Source of the DNA: Pseudomonas gingeri
Lineage (GTDB): Bacteria > Pseudomonadota > Gammaproteobacteria > Pseudomonadales > Pseudomonadaceae
Length of the DNA stretch: 64,000 bases
Assembly: GCF_013386115.1 (NCBI RefSeq)
Contig: NZ_JACAOR010000002.1
Span: forward strand, 506,383-570,382
Direction of reading: 5' to 3'
The notes beneath the pieces were generated by a model that did no database searches, was not told the DNA's origin, and saw only the letters and a program-made list of their open reading frames with translations. Numbering within the stretch: the first letter of the stretch is position 1; each line of letters starts with the position of its first letter. Shown here one piece after another: positions 49,141-56,943 of this stretch. A program made the translations under genes and the position numbers.

Positions 49141-50511
49141 TCAGAGCGAGCGATAGGCCGCTCCGGCATGCTGTCCGGGCAGATGCGCGGCATCGTGGAA
49201 CAGCTTTTCGCGCAAGGTCCCGTGGTCATAGGCGGTCTTGTACGAACCGCGTCGCTGCAACTCGGGGATCACCAGTTCGATAAAGTCCACATAGCTTTCC
49301 GGGGTGACAATACGGGTCAGGTTGAAGCCGTCCAGGCCGGTCTCGGCGATCCACGACTCCAGCTCGTCGGCCACCTGCGCCGGCGAGCCGACCACGGTGA
49401 AATAGCGTCCGCCCAACGCGTGCTGGTCGAGCAACTTGCGCCGGGTCCAATCGTTGTTCTGCAGATTCTTTGTCGCCGACTGGATCGCGTTGCTCTTCAC
49501 GTACTGGATCGGTTCGTCCAGTTCGTACTCGGAAAAATCGATGGCCGTGGAGGCCGAGAAATGCGCCACGCCGGCCTCGGCGCTGGCATAACCGAGGTAC
49601 TCGGCATGCTTGGCCCAGGCCTCCTCCTCGGTCGCGCCGACGATCACGTTCAGGCCCATGAACACCTTGATGCCTTCAGGATCCCTTCCTGCCGCCACCG
49701 CGCTGGCACGCACCTTGTCCACCTGGGCCCTGGTCGCGGCCTTGTTCTGCCCGCTGATGAACACGCACTCGGCATGCCGCCCGGCGAACACCAGGCCGCG
49801 CTCGGAACTGCCGGCCTGGAACAGCACCGGGGTGCGTTGCGGCGACGGCTCGCAGAGGTGATAACCCTCGACCTGGTAGAACTCGCCCTTGTGCCGCACC
49901 TTGTGGACCTTGTCCGGCTGGGCGTAGATCCGCCGCGCCGGATCGTTGAGCACCGCGTCGTTTTCCCAGCTGCCTTCCCAGAGTTTGTAGAGCACCTCCA
50001 GGTACTCATCGGCCTGGTCGTAGCGGCGGTCATGCTCGGCCTGGGCATCGAGGCCCATGGCCTTGGCGGCGCTGTCGAGGTAGCCGGTGACGATGTTCCA
50101 GCCGACCCGACCACGAGTCAGGTGATCGAGGGTCGACAGGCGCCGGGCGAACAGGTACGGCGCCTCGTAGGTCAGGTTGGCGGTCAGGCCGAAGCCGAGG
50201 TTTTTCGTCACCGCGGCCATGGCCGACACCAGCAGCAGCGGGTCGTTGACCGGCAACTGGATCGACTCCCGCAGAGGCACCGCCACCGACTGCTGGTAGA
50301 CGTCGTAGACGCCGACGATGTCGGCGATAAACAGACCGTCGAACAGCCCGCGCTCCAGCAACTGTGCCAGTTCGGTCCAGTATTCGAGGGTCTTGTACTG
50401 GGTCGAGTTGTCCCGCGGATGGGTCCACAGGCCGTGGTTGATATGCCCGATGCAGTTCATATTGAAGGCATTGAGCAGGATCTTCTTCTTTGCTCCTGGA
50501 GAACCGGCCAT
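49141..50511 (-). CDS. LLM flavin-dependent monooxygenase (DszA/NtaA-like)
   Basis: A 456-residue luciferase-like monooxygenase. Features include LNAFNMNCIGHINHGLWTHP near the N-terminus, ANLTYEAPYLFARRLSTLDH and the TRGRVGWNIVTGYLDSAAK flavin-binding region, close to DszA, NtaA and SnaA. Such enzymes use FMNH2 supplied by a separate reductase to cut C-S or C-N bonds. No reductase gene accompanies it. Its ATG shares one base with the upstream sfnB-like stop, so translation is coupled. Confidence 0.9.
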   Translation of the reverse strand: MAGSPGAKKKILLNAFNMNCIGHINHGLWTHPRDNSTQYKTLEYWTELAQLLERGLFDGLFIADIVGVYDVYQQSVAVPLRESIQLPVNDPLLLVSAMAAVTKNLGFGLTANLTYEAPYLFARRLSTLDHLTRGRVGWNIVTGYLDSAAKAMGLDAQAEHDRRYDQADEYLEVLYKLWEGSWENDAVLNDPARRIYAQPDKVHKVRHKGEFYQVEGYHLCEPSPQRTPVLFQAGSSERGLVFAGRHAECVFISGQNKAATRAQVDKVRASAVAAGRDPEGIKVFMGLNVIVGATEEEAWAKHAEYLGYASAEAGVAHFSASTAIDFSEYELDEPIQYVKSNAIQSATKNLQNNDWTRRKLLDQHALGGRYFTVVGSPAQVADELESWIAETGLDGFNLTRIVTPESYVDFIELVIPELQRRGSYKTAYDHGTLREKLFHDAAHLPGQHAGAAYRSL

Positions 50512-51707
50512 TAGATCGTGCCCCGCAGCGGCGGATTTTCCGCATTGAGGTAGTAGTTGCCCACGGCGTGATACTTCCAGCGCACCGGGTCGTGCAGGGT
50601 GTGCACCCGCGCATTGCGCCAGTGGCGATCCAGGCCGTGTTCGGCCAGGGTTGCCTGGCTGCCGGCCAGTTCGAACAGCGTGCTGCCGGCGGCCAGGGAG
50701 ATTTCCGTGCTGATCGCCCGGGCTTCGGCCACGGCGATGGAGGCCGCCGCCACTGTGTCGGCAGTGGTGTCGGCCTGGGCCCGGTCGAGGAATTCGCCGG
50801 CGCGCTCCAGCAGGGCTTCGGCGGCGTGCAGGCGAATGCTCAGGTGCCCGACGCTTTTCAGGGTCAGCGGATCTTCGCTGGCCTTGTCATTGCCCGAATC
50901 GATCCACGGCCGGGTGCGGGTACGGACGAAATGCAGGGTGTCTTCATAGGCGGCGCGGGCAATGCCGGTGTCGATGGCCGCATGGAGAATCTGCGCCAGC
51001 GGACCGACCGGGGTCGGCCGTTCGAAGGCGCTTTGAAAGGGGATCACGTCCTCGGCCGCGACAAACACATCCTCGAACACCACCGAGCCGCTGCCGGTGG
51101 TGCGCTGGCCGAAGCCGGTCCAGTCATCGATCACCGTCAGGCCGGCGCTCTCGCGGGGGACGAAGGCCAGTTGCTGGACACCCTGCTCGTCCACCACCGA
51201 AGTGGGAATCCGCTGGGCGTAGAGCGAGCCCGTCGAGTAGAACTTGCGGCCGTTGATGCGATAGCCCTCGCCATCGCGACGCAGGTGGGTGACCCGGTCG
51301 TGGGCGGTCTTCGTACCCAGTTCGGCCAGCGCGTTACCGAAGCGGCGGCCGGCCAGGACCTCGGCGTACAGGCGTTTTTTCTGCGCCTCGCTGCCATTGA
51401 CCCGCAGGACTTCCAGCGCATAGAAATGGTTCTGCGGAATCTGCCCGAGGGACGCATCGGCCTCGGAAATCAGTTGCGTGACCCTGGCCAGGGTGACGTT
51501 CGATACACCGGCCCCCCCGTACTCCTTCGGCACGCTGATGCCCCACAGGCCGGAGCGGGAAAACACTTCCAGCTCGGGCAGCGGCAGGCGCCGTTCACGG
51601 TCGCGCAGCAGGCTGTCGCGCTTGAAATCCTCGGCCAGGTCGCTGGCCACGATCAGGGCTTGCTCGTCGCTGGAAATGACCGCGACGTGTTGGGAAAGCT
51701 GTGACAT
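50511..51707 (-). CDS. SfnB-family sulfur-acquisition flavoenzyme (copy 2)
   Basis: A 398-residue acyl-CoA-dehydrogenase-fold monooxygenase of the SfnB/DszC group. The diagnostic C-terminal motif DRHWRNARVHTLHDPVRWK is present, and DWTGFGQRTTGSGSV is the flavin-binding loop. DszC uses FMNH2 and oxygen to oxidise a sulfur atom. This copy is a paralogue of the next gene upstream. Its stop overlaps the LLM monooxygenase start, indicating one transcript. The name SfnB comes from the dimethylsulfone pathway of P. putida; the true substrate is not known. Confidence 0.87.
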   Translation of the reverse strand: MSQLSQHVAVISSDEQALIVASDLAEDFKRDSLLRDRERRLPLPELEVFSRSGLWGISVPKEYGGAGVSNVTLARVTQLISEADASLGQIPQNHFYALEVLRVNGSEAQKKRLYAEVLAGRRFGNALAELGTKTAHDRVTHLRRDGEGYRINGRKFYSTGSLYAQRIPTSVVDEQGVQQLAFVPRESAGLTVIDDWTGFGQRTTGSGSVVFEDVFVAAEDVIPFQSAFERPTPVGPLAQILHAAIDTGIARAAYEDTLHFVRTRTRPWIDSGNDKASEDPLTLKSVGHLSIRLHAAEALLERAGEFLDRAQADTTADTVAAASIAVAEARAISTEISLAAGSTLFELAGSQATLAEHGLDRHWRNARVHTLHDPVRWKYHAVGNYYLNAENPPLRGTI

Positions 51708-51727
51708 GGGTGTCTCCAGAGGTCTGG

Positions 51728-52969
51728 TCAGATCCAGGAATGGCGAGCCGGCAAGGTGCCGTTCAGGTGATAGGCGCCAACGGCGTGGTACTTCCAGCGC
51801 ACCGGGTCGTGCAGGGTATGCACCCGGGCGTTGCGCCAGTGCCGGTCGAGATTGAACTCGGCCAGGGTCGCGCGGCTGCCGGCCAGCTCGAACAGCTTTT
51901 CGCTGGCCAGCAGGGAGATTTCGGTGGTGAGCACCTTGGCCTCGGCCACGGCAATCGAGGCCCGGGCGGCGGCGGCCACATCCACCGGCCCGGCGTTGAC
52001 CTGGTCCAGCACCTGCGCGGCCTTGCGCAACAGCGCCTCGGCGGCGTGCAGTTCGATTTTCAGCTTGCCGATATCGGCGATCACATAGAGATCGTCGCTG
52101 GCGCGTTCGACCTTGGCATCGATCCAGGGCCGCGAACGCTCACGGACAAAGGCAATGCTGTCGTCGATGGCCGCGCGGGCGATCCCGGCGTCGATGGCGG
52201 CCTGGATCAGTTGCGACACGGCGCCCTGGATATTCGGGGTATCGCCCTGGCGCCAGTTCTCGACGACGTTTTCCGCCTCGACCCGCACGTTGTTCAGCAG
52301 CACCGTACCGCTGGCGGTGGTGCGCTGGCCGAAACCGGACCAGTCATCCACCACTCGCAGCCCCGGCGTGCCACGGCGGACAAAGGCCATGACCTGGCGA
52401 CCTTCGTCGTTGATCGCCTTGACCGCTACCCAGTGGGCGAACAGCGCACCGGTGGAATAGAACTTCTGGCCGCTGATGACATAACCGTCACCGTCGGCGC
52501 TGATCCGGGTCTTGAGTTCCAGGGTATTGCGGGTGCCGCGCTCGGGCCCGGCATTGCCGATCCGCCAGCCATCGAGCACGCTCTGGAACAGGTGTTTTTT
52601 CTGCCGTTCGGTGGCCGTGCCGAGCAGCAGTTGGAGAATGCCGAACTGGTTCTGCGGGATCTGCCCCAGGGCCGGGTCGGCGGCGGAAATGATCGCGAAG
52701 ACTTCGGCCACGGTCACGAAGGACACCTGGGGGCCGCCGTATTCGCGGGGAATGGCGATGCTGCCCAGGCCGCTGCGGGTGAACTGCTCGATCTCGGCCC
52801 AGGGCAACTTGCGCTGGCGGTCGCGCCGCGCCGCTTGCAGGCGGGCGACCTCGGCCAGCTCGCGGGCCGCCTGCAGGGCTTCGGCATCATTGCGCAGCAC
52901 CCGGGCCGGCAACAACAAAGGGGCAATATCCTGGTCGCTCTGGACCTGTGCCTCGTTCAAGTTAGACAT
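51728..52969 (-). CDS. SfnB-family sulfur-acquisition flavoenzyme (copy 1)
   Basis: A 413-residue SfnB/DszC-type flavoenzyme, first gene of the operon. It carries DRHWRNARVHTLHDPVRWKY and the flavin loop DWSGFGQRTTASGTV like its paralogue, but with a longer N-terminus. Copy 2 is only 20 bases downstream. Two paralogues in tandem may form a heteromer or act on successive oxidation states of one sulfur compound. The start at 52969 has GGAG eight bases upstream; the annotated frame opens three codons earlier with GTG. Confidence 0.87.
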   Translation of the reverse strand: MSNLNEAQVQSDQDIAPLLLPARVLRNDAEALQAARELAEVARLQAARRDRQRKLPWAEIEQFTRSGLGSIAIPREYGGPQVSFVTVAEVFAIISAADPALGQIPQNQFGILQLLLGTATERQKKHLFQSVLDGWRIGNAGPERGTRNTLELKTRISADGDGYVISGQKFYSTGALFAHWVAVKAINDEGRQVMAFVRRGTPGLRVVDDWSGFGQRTTASGTVLLNNVRVEAENVVENWRQGDTPNIQGAVSQLIQAAIDAGIARAAIDDSIAFVRERSRPWIDAKVERASDDLYVIADIGKLKIELHAAEALLRKAAQVLDQVNAGPVDVAAAARASIAVAEAKVLTTEISLLASEKLFELAGSRATLAEFNLDRHWRNARVHTLHDPVRWKYHAVGAYHLNGTLPARHSWI

Positions 52970-53136
52970 CAACGCCACTCCGTGGCGCGCGCAATGCCCT
53001 GGCGATCTGCACGAGGGTGATTGTGTTCCTGACCATACCTACCTCATCTCTCTCTGGACGCATCGCAACGGCGATGCAGGCGAAATCAAACGGGTCCGGT
53101 GGTCCGGTTCATATACCCTAAGCGCGTATAAATATT

Positions 53137-53152
53137 AAATAAACTAACTTAT
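53137..53152 (-). promoter_or_regulatory. AT-rich motif upstream of the sfnB operon
   Basis: AAATAAACTAACTTAT matches the tauA-upstream motif (AAATAAATAACTTAT, 34822) with one base inserted. On the coding strand it precedes the first gene by about 170 bases. Its reuse ahead of two sulfur operons argues for a shared activator, most likely CysB-like. Confidence 0.5.
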
Positions 53153-53178
53153 AGGAATATGCATAGAAGGTCCGCCCC

Positions 53179-53934
53179 TCACTCCCGGCGGCGTTGGGCG
53201 GCAAGTTTGAATGGCGGTTTGCCGGTGCGGATAAAGTGCCGCGAGGTCCCGACCCGCAACCTTCGCGTCGGTGCCCAGCGGGAGTTGTTGCCGACCCGGT
53301 CGATCACGCAATAGGTGATGTCCAGCCCGCGATCTTCCCCGGCTTCCTGGATCACCCCGGGGGGGACGAACACCGGGACCGGCTTGCCGATATCCGCCGG
53401 AGCCAGCTTCGGCAGGTCGAGCCGCACATCGCCCCAGAGCAGGGTGATTTCGTCCTCGACCGCCATGTTCAGATAGGGCGCCAGGGTCAACGGCACGCCG
53501 CGCTTCATCTGCCGCGGATTGACCCCATAACGACCGATGGGCCCGGGGACGATCAGCGGCGCCAGGCCCTGGTTCTCCTCGCCGATCGGCAGGCCGCCGG
53601 GACAGGTCAGCTTGACCGGCAACTTGAGTACCGGCGAGGCCAGGGCCATGCAGCCGATGTGCATCACGCGGTAATGAATCCGCGCCAGCCCTTCGAGGAT
53701 GAAGCTTTCCGGGACCCGCAGGCTGATCGGCTGGCCGACCTCACCGGCGAGGACCTGCCTGGACGTCACGTAGCAACCGTCCCAGAACAACTCGACCAGA
53801 TCCCCTTCGTCCATACCGGGATAGACCGGGATCGTGATCGACAACTGCTCGGCGGCCACGCGACCGATGCCGCGCCGGCTGGCCTGGGGAACCGCGGGCG
53901 GCGCGAGTCGGGAATGCTCCAGGGGATAGCTCAT
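53179..53934 (-). CDS. Uncharacterised protein with two related Ig-like repeats
   Basis: A 251-residue protein with no signal peptide or membrane segment. It has an internal duplication: residues about 32-108 and 148-228 share the pattern E-D-x(2)-L-x-W ... G-Q/K-P-[IV]-x-[VL]-x-VP-x(3)-I-x-E ... Y-x-[VI]. The second copy ends SRWAPTRRLRV. This pattern is typical of Ig-like repeats in large Pseudomonas surface or toxin-like proteins, here as a free-standing two-repeat protein. AGGAC before 53934 supports the start. A Fur-like palindrome lies 225 bases upstream. I cannot assign a function. Confidence 0.7.
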   Translation of the reverse strand: MSYPLEHSRLAPPAVPQASRRGIGRVAAEQLSITIPVYPGMDEGDLVELFWDGCYVTSRQVLAGEVGQPISLRVPESFILEGLARIHYRVMHIGCMALASPVLKLPVKLTCPGGLPIGEENQGLAPLIVPGPIGRYGVNPRQMKRGVPLTLAPYLNMAVEDEITLLWGDVRLDLPKLAPADIGKPVPVFVPPGVIQEAGEDRGLDITYCVIDRVGNNSRWAPTRRLRVGTSRHFIRTGKPPFKLAAQRRRE

Positions 53935-54143
53935 GAAATCGTCCTTTTGATAGTTGCCGAAAGTGCAACTTGCAAGAGGCGGCCGGATCCTTCCGGATAC
54001 ATACCGCCACTGGCGCTTTCGCCGTGTCCTTACAGCCGAAAGATCATGCCGCGAGAATACCGGAAGTCCTCAGAGAAACTTGAGTGCACTCCGCAAAACA
54101 CCGCGCAAGTTGTTAAAGGCAGCTAAAAGTTTTGCAGCGCGAG

Positions 54144-54176
54144 TGTCAAGGCGTTAATCGATAATGATTATTATCG
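54144..54176 (-). promoter_or_regulatory. Fur-box-like palindrome and possible promoter
   Basis: CGATAATGATTATTATCG (54159-54176) is a perfect inverted repeat with 7-base arms and closely follows the Fur consensus GATAATGATAATCATTATC. On the minus strand TTGACA follows at 54149-54144, with TTAGCT 17 bases further on as a poor -10. The only gene downstream is the two-repeat protein. Confidence 0.5.
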
Positions 54177-54381
54177 CGCTGCTAATCGGACGCGTCCTAC
54201 TTCGCCCGCCTTTATCCACGGGGCCCTGCTGGACGGGTTGGAAACCACGTGCCACGGACAATAACGATTCGTTGTCCCGACAAGACCGGCTTATAGTTTC
54301 AGGATGGATTTTTCCGAAGATCGGGCAGGTAATATAATAAGATGACCCAAGGCCTGTTTAAACGGTCACGCCTTGAATACC

Positions 54382-54400
54382 GTACTCATTCCCTGAGTAC
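54382..54400 (-). terminator. Hairpin downstream of tcyN
   Basis: GTACTCA pairs perfectly with TGAGTAC around a 5-base loop, 24 bases after the tcyN stop. No T-run follows, so termination is uncertain; it could also be a dyad operator. Confidence 0.4.
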
Positions 54401-54423
54401 GTTATATCAACTAAAGAACATTC

Positions 54424-55173
54424 CTACGTATTGCCCAGAAACTTACTGAGAAACTGGCGGGTACGTTCTTCTTTTGGATGGGCGAACAGCGCCTTGGCTT
54501 CACCTTGTTCGACGATCACGCCCTTGTCGAAGAAGATCACGCGGTTGGCTACGTCGCGGGCAAAACTCATCTCGTGGGTCACGATGACCATGGTGCGCCG
54601 TTCTTCCGCCAGGCCCCGAATGGTCGCCAGCACTTCACCCACCAGTTCCGGATCGAGGGCCGAAGTCGGTTCGTCGAACAGGATCACCTGCGGCTCCATC
54701 GCCAGGGCCCGGGCAATGGCCACCCGTTGCTGCTGGCCACCGGACAGCCGGCGCGGATAGGCGTCTTCCTTGCCCGCCAGGCCGACCTTGGCCAACAGCT
54801 TGCGGCCCAGGGCCTCGGCCTGGTCACGCGGGGTCTTCTTGACCACCAGCGGGCCTTCGATGACGTTCTCCAGCGCCGTGCGATGGGGAAACAGGTTGAA
54901 GTTCTGGAACACGAAGCCCACCTGCTGGCGCAGCTTGCGCACCAGGCCCTGCTGCTGGTTCAGCGGGCGGCTGCCATCGATCTCGATGTCGCCGACCTTG
55001 ATCCGGCCGCTGGAAGGTTCTTCGAGGAAGTTCAGGCAACGCAGGAGGGTGGTCTTGCCGGAACCGCTGGGGCCGATGATGGCGACGACTTCGCCTTCCT
55101 TGACCTCGAGGTCGATACCGTTGAGCACCACCTGACCCTTGAATTGTTTGGTCAGTTTTTCAACCACGATCAT
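54424..55173 (-). CDS. tcyN: L-cystine ABC transporter ATPase TcyN
   Basis: A 249-residue polar amino-acid transporter ATPase. Walker A is GPSGSGKTT, the Q-loop is in [10 protein letters not shown], the signature is [16 protein letters not shown] and Walker B is [15 protein letters not shown]. The two other components lie directly upstream on the same strand, tcyL with a 3-base gap. It powers cystine uptake as a sulfur source. Confidence 0.9.
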   Translation of the reverse strand: MIVVEKLTKQFKGQVVLNGIDLEVKEGEVVAIIGPSGSGKTTLLRCLNFLEEPSSGRIKVGDIEIDGSRPLNQQQGLVRKLRQQVGFVFQNFNLFPHRTALENVIEGPLVVKKTPRDQAEALGRKLLAKVGLAGKEDAYPRRLSGGQQQRVAIARALAMEPQVILFDEPTSALDPELVGEVLATIRGLAEERRTMVIVTHEMSFARDVANRVIFFDKGVIVEQGEAKALFAHPKEERTRQFLSKFLGNT

Positions 55174-55176
55174 GCT

Positions 55177-55842
55177 TCAAGACTCCAGGTCATGCCGGTT
55201 GACCCGGTCTTCCAGACGATTTTGAAAATGCGCCAGGATGCTTGCCAGTACCCAGTAGATCAGGGCGGCGGACAGATACATGGTGAAAATCTCAAAGGTG
55301 CGCGCCGACACCAGTTGGGCCTGGCGGAACAGCTCCGGCACCTGGATCGTGGCCGCCAGCGCCGTGTCCTTGACCAGCGAAATGAAGCTGTTGCCCAAGG
55401 GCGGCAGGGCCGTGCGCATCGCCTGCGGCAGGATGGCCCGGCGCAGGGTTTGCGCACGGGTCATGCCGATACTGGCGGCGGCTTCCCACTGACCACGCTC
55501 GATGGAGGCGATGGCGGCACGCAGAATTTCACAGGCGTAGGCGGCCATGTTCAGCGAAAAGCCGATCATGGCCGCCGGGATCGGATCCAGCTCGATGCCC
55601 ACTTGCGGCAAGCCGTAGTAGATCAGGAACAGCTGCACCAGCAACGGCGTGCCGCGAAAGAACGACACGTAGACCCGGGCGATCCAGCTGAGCAGCTTGA
55701 AGCGCGACAGGCGCATCAGGGCCAGTCCGAAGCCCAGTACCAGGCCGAAGAACATCCCGCCAAGGCTGAGAATCACCGTGTAGTACGCGCCCTTGAGCAG
55801 AAAGGGCGCGGAGTCCAGCGCGAGTTGGAAACCTGCTTCCAT
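55177..55842 (-). CDS. tcyL: L-cystine ABC transporter permease TcyL
   Basis: A 221-residue permease of the HisM/GlnP type with about five membrane segments beginning AYYTVILSLGGMFFGLVLGFG. FFRGTPLLVQLFLIYYGLPQ is the family signature, and the ATPase contact is ASIGMTRAQTLRRAILPQAM. Its ATG overlaps the tcyJ TAA by one base. It forms the channel for cystine with TcyN and TcyJ. Confidence 0.9.
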   Translation of the reverse strand: MEAGFQLALDSAPFLLKGAYYTVILSLGGMFFGLVLGFGLALMRLSRFKLLSWIARVYVSFFRGTPLLVQLFLIYYGLPQVGIELDPIPAAMIGFSLNMAAYACEILRAAIASIERGQWEAAASIGMTRAQTLRRAILPQAMRTALPPLGNSFISLVKDTALAATIQVPELFRQAQLVSARTFEIFTMYLSAALIYWVLASILAHFQNRLEDRVNRHDLES

Positions 55843-56636
55843 TATTGAGTGACGTCAGCGTTGAAGTACTTCACGGACAGCTTCTTCAAGGTGCCATCGG
55901 CGCGCAGCTTGTCGAGGGCCTTGTTCACCGCGTCGAGCAGTTCAGGCTCGTCCTTGCGCAGGGCGATACCGGCTTCCTGACGGGAGAAGGCGTCGCCGGC
56001 AGTGGCGGTGTCCGGGGCTTTCTTGGCGTATTCCAGGGCCGCCAGGCGGTCGATCAGGATGGCATCGATACGGCCGATGCGCAGGTCCTGGAACTTGGTC
56101 GGATCGTCGTTGTAGGTCTTGATGATGGCTTTAGGCTGGTTGTCCTTGAGCCATTGTTCGTAGTTGGTGCCCAGGCCCACGCCGACTTTCTTGCCGGCCA
56201 GGTCGTCGGCCTTCTTGATGGCGTCGACGTTCTTTTTCAGGACCAGTGCCTGGATACCGGAGACGGTGTAGGGCGTGGAGAAGTTGTACTTCTTCTTGCG
56301 CTCTTCGGAGATGGTGACCTGGTTGACCACCGCGTCCAGGCGCTTGGATTCCAGGGCGGCGAGAATACCGTCCCACGGCGTGGCCTGCAGCTTGACCTTG
56401 ACGCCCAGTTCCTTGGCCAGCGCCTCGGACAGCTCGACCTCGAAACCGCTGAGCTTGCCGCTTTCATCGACAAAGCTGAACGGCGGGTAGGTGCCTTCCA
56501 GGCCGATCTTGATCTCGCCGGCTTTCTTGATCGTGTTCAGTTGTTCACCGGCAACGGCCTGGCCCAGCAGACCGGCGCCAAGCACCAGACCCAGGCTGCC
56601 AACCAGCAGACGCTTGCGAAATGCAGAAATATTCAT
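55842..56636 (-). CDS. tcyJ: L-cystine-binding protein TcyJ (FliY-like)
   Basis: A 264-residue family 3 solute-binding protein with a signal peptide ending about GQAVA|GEQL. The mature region has IKIGLEGTYPPFSFVDESGK and GFEVELSEALAKELGVKVK, close to E. coli FliY. The cystine assignment comes from the D-cysteine desulfhydrase next to it and the sulfur context. First gene of tcyJLN. The preferred start is the ATG at 56636; the open frame begins 22 codons earlier. Confidence 0.88.
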   Translation of the reverse strand: MNISAFRKRLLVGSLGLVLGAGLLGQAVAGEQLNTIKKAGEIKIGLEGTYPPFSFVDESGKLSGFEVELSEALAKELGVKVKLQATPWDGILAALESKRLDAVVNQVTISEERKKKYNFSTPYTVSGIQALVLKKNVDAIKKADDLAGKKVGVGLGTNYEQWLKDNQPKAIIKTYNDDPTKFQDLRIGRIDAILIDRLAALEYAKKAPDTATAGDAFSRQEAGIALRKDEPELLDAVNKALDKLRADGTLKKLSVKYFNADVTQ

Positions 56637-56767
56637 GAAGAGCCCCGTGTGTTTTCTTATGGGAAAGGAAGGCAAACCTGACACTTTGATGACAAGCGCC
56701 AATCCTGCCTCAAAGCAGGGTTGGCGTCTCGTATCAAATTCGCCTGAGGCGAAACTATAAAACGACT

Positions 56768-56794
56768 CTTTTATAATTTTAAATAATATAAAAG
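56768..56794. promoter_or_regulatory. AT-rich palindrome upstream of tcyJ
   Basis: CTTTTATA (56768-56775) and TATAAAAG (56787-56794) are a perfect inverted repeat with an AT-only 11-base centre. It lies 132 bases before the tcyJ start in a segment (56755-56820) that is almost free of G and C. It probably covers the promoter and a regulator site. Confidence 0.5.
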
Positions 56795-56828
56795 AATTTT
56801 ATTATTCCATTTATCTTTAAACCTTGTG

Positions 56829-56915
56829 GGAGTGGGCACGCCCACGAAGCACGATGACGCGGTGCGTCTGACGCATCGCGCCGCTTCCTTCGCGGGCAAG
56901 CCCGCTCCCACACAG
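56829..56915. repeat. Inverted REP pair after dcyD
   Basis: TGTGGGAGTGGGCACGCCCACGAAG at the left and TTCGCGGGCAAGCCCGCTCCCAC at the right, shown here only as the cores GTGGGAGTGGGC and GCCCGCTCCCAC, face each other around GATGACGCGGTGCGTCTGAC. With the AT-rich region it accounts for the 307-base gap upstream of tcyJ. Confidence 0.8.
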
Positions 56916-56943
56916 GAGCCTGCAACCAGGGACCTGGCAACGC

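Larger units (their letters stand above)
53935..54423. other. 489-base gene-free gap upstream of the repeat protein
   Basis: No coding sequence supported. It holds a Fur-like palindrome at 54159-54176, a possible minus-strand promoter next to it and the perfect hairpin GTACTCA/TGAGTAC at 54382-54400 just downstream of tcyN. Nothing else is recognised. Confidence 0.6.

Noticed and set aside
49054..50514. 486-codon plus-strand frame over the LLM monooxygenase gene
   Set aside because: Antisense shadow of a gene whose minus-strand product matches a known family throughout.
53954..54157. 67-codon plus-strand frame in the gap before the repeat protein
   Set aside because: Basic, low-complexity translation, no ribosome binding site, and it runs into the Fur-like site. 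It is treated as non-coding.
54159..54423. PrrF-type iron-regulated small RNA downstream of the Fur-like palindrome
   Set aside because: No sequence resembling the conserved PrrF core and no T-rich terminator were found on either side of the palindrome.
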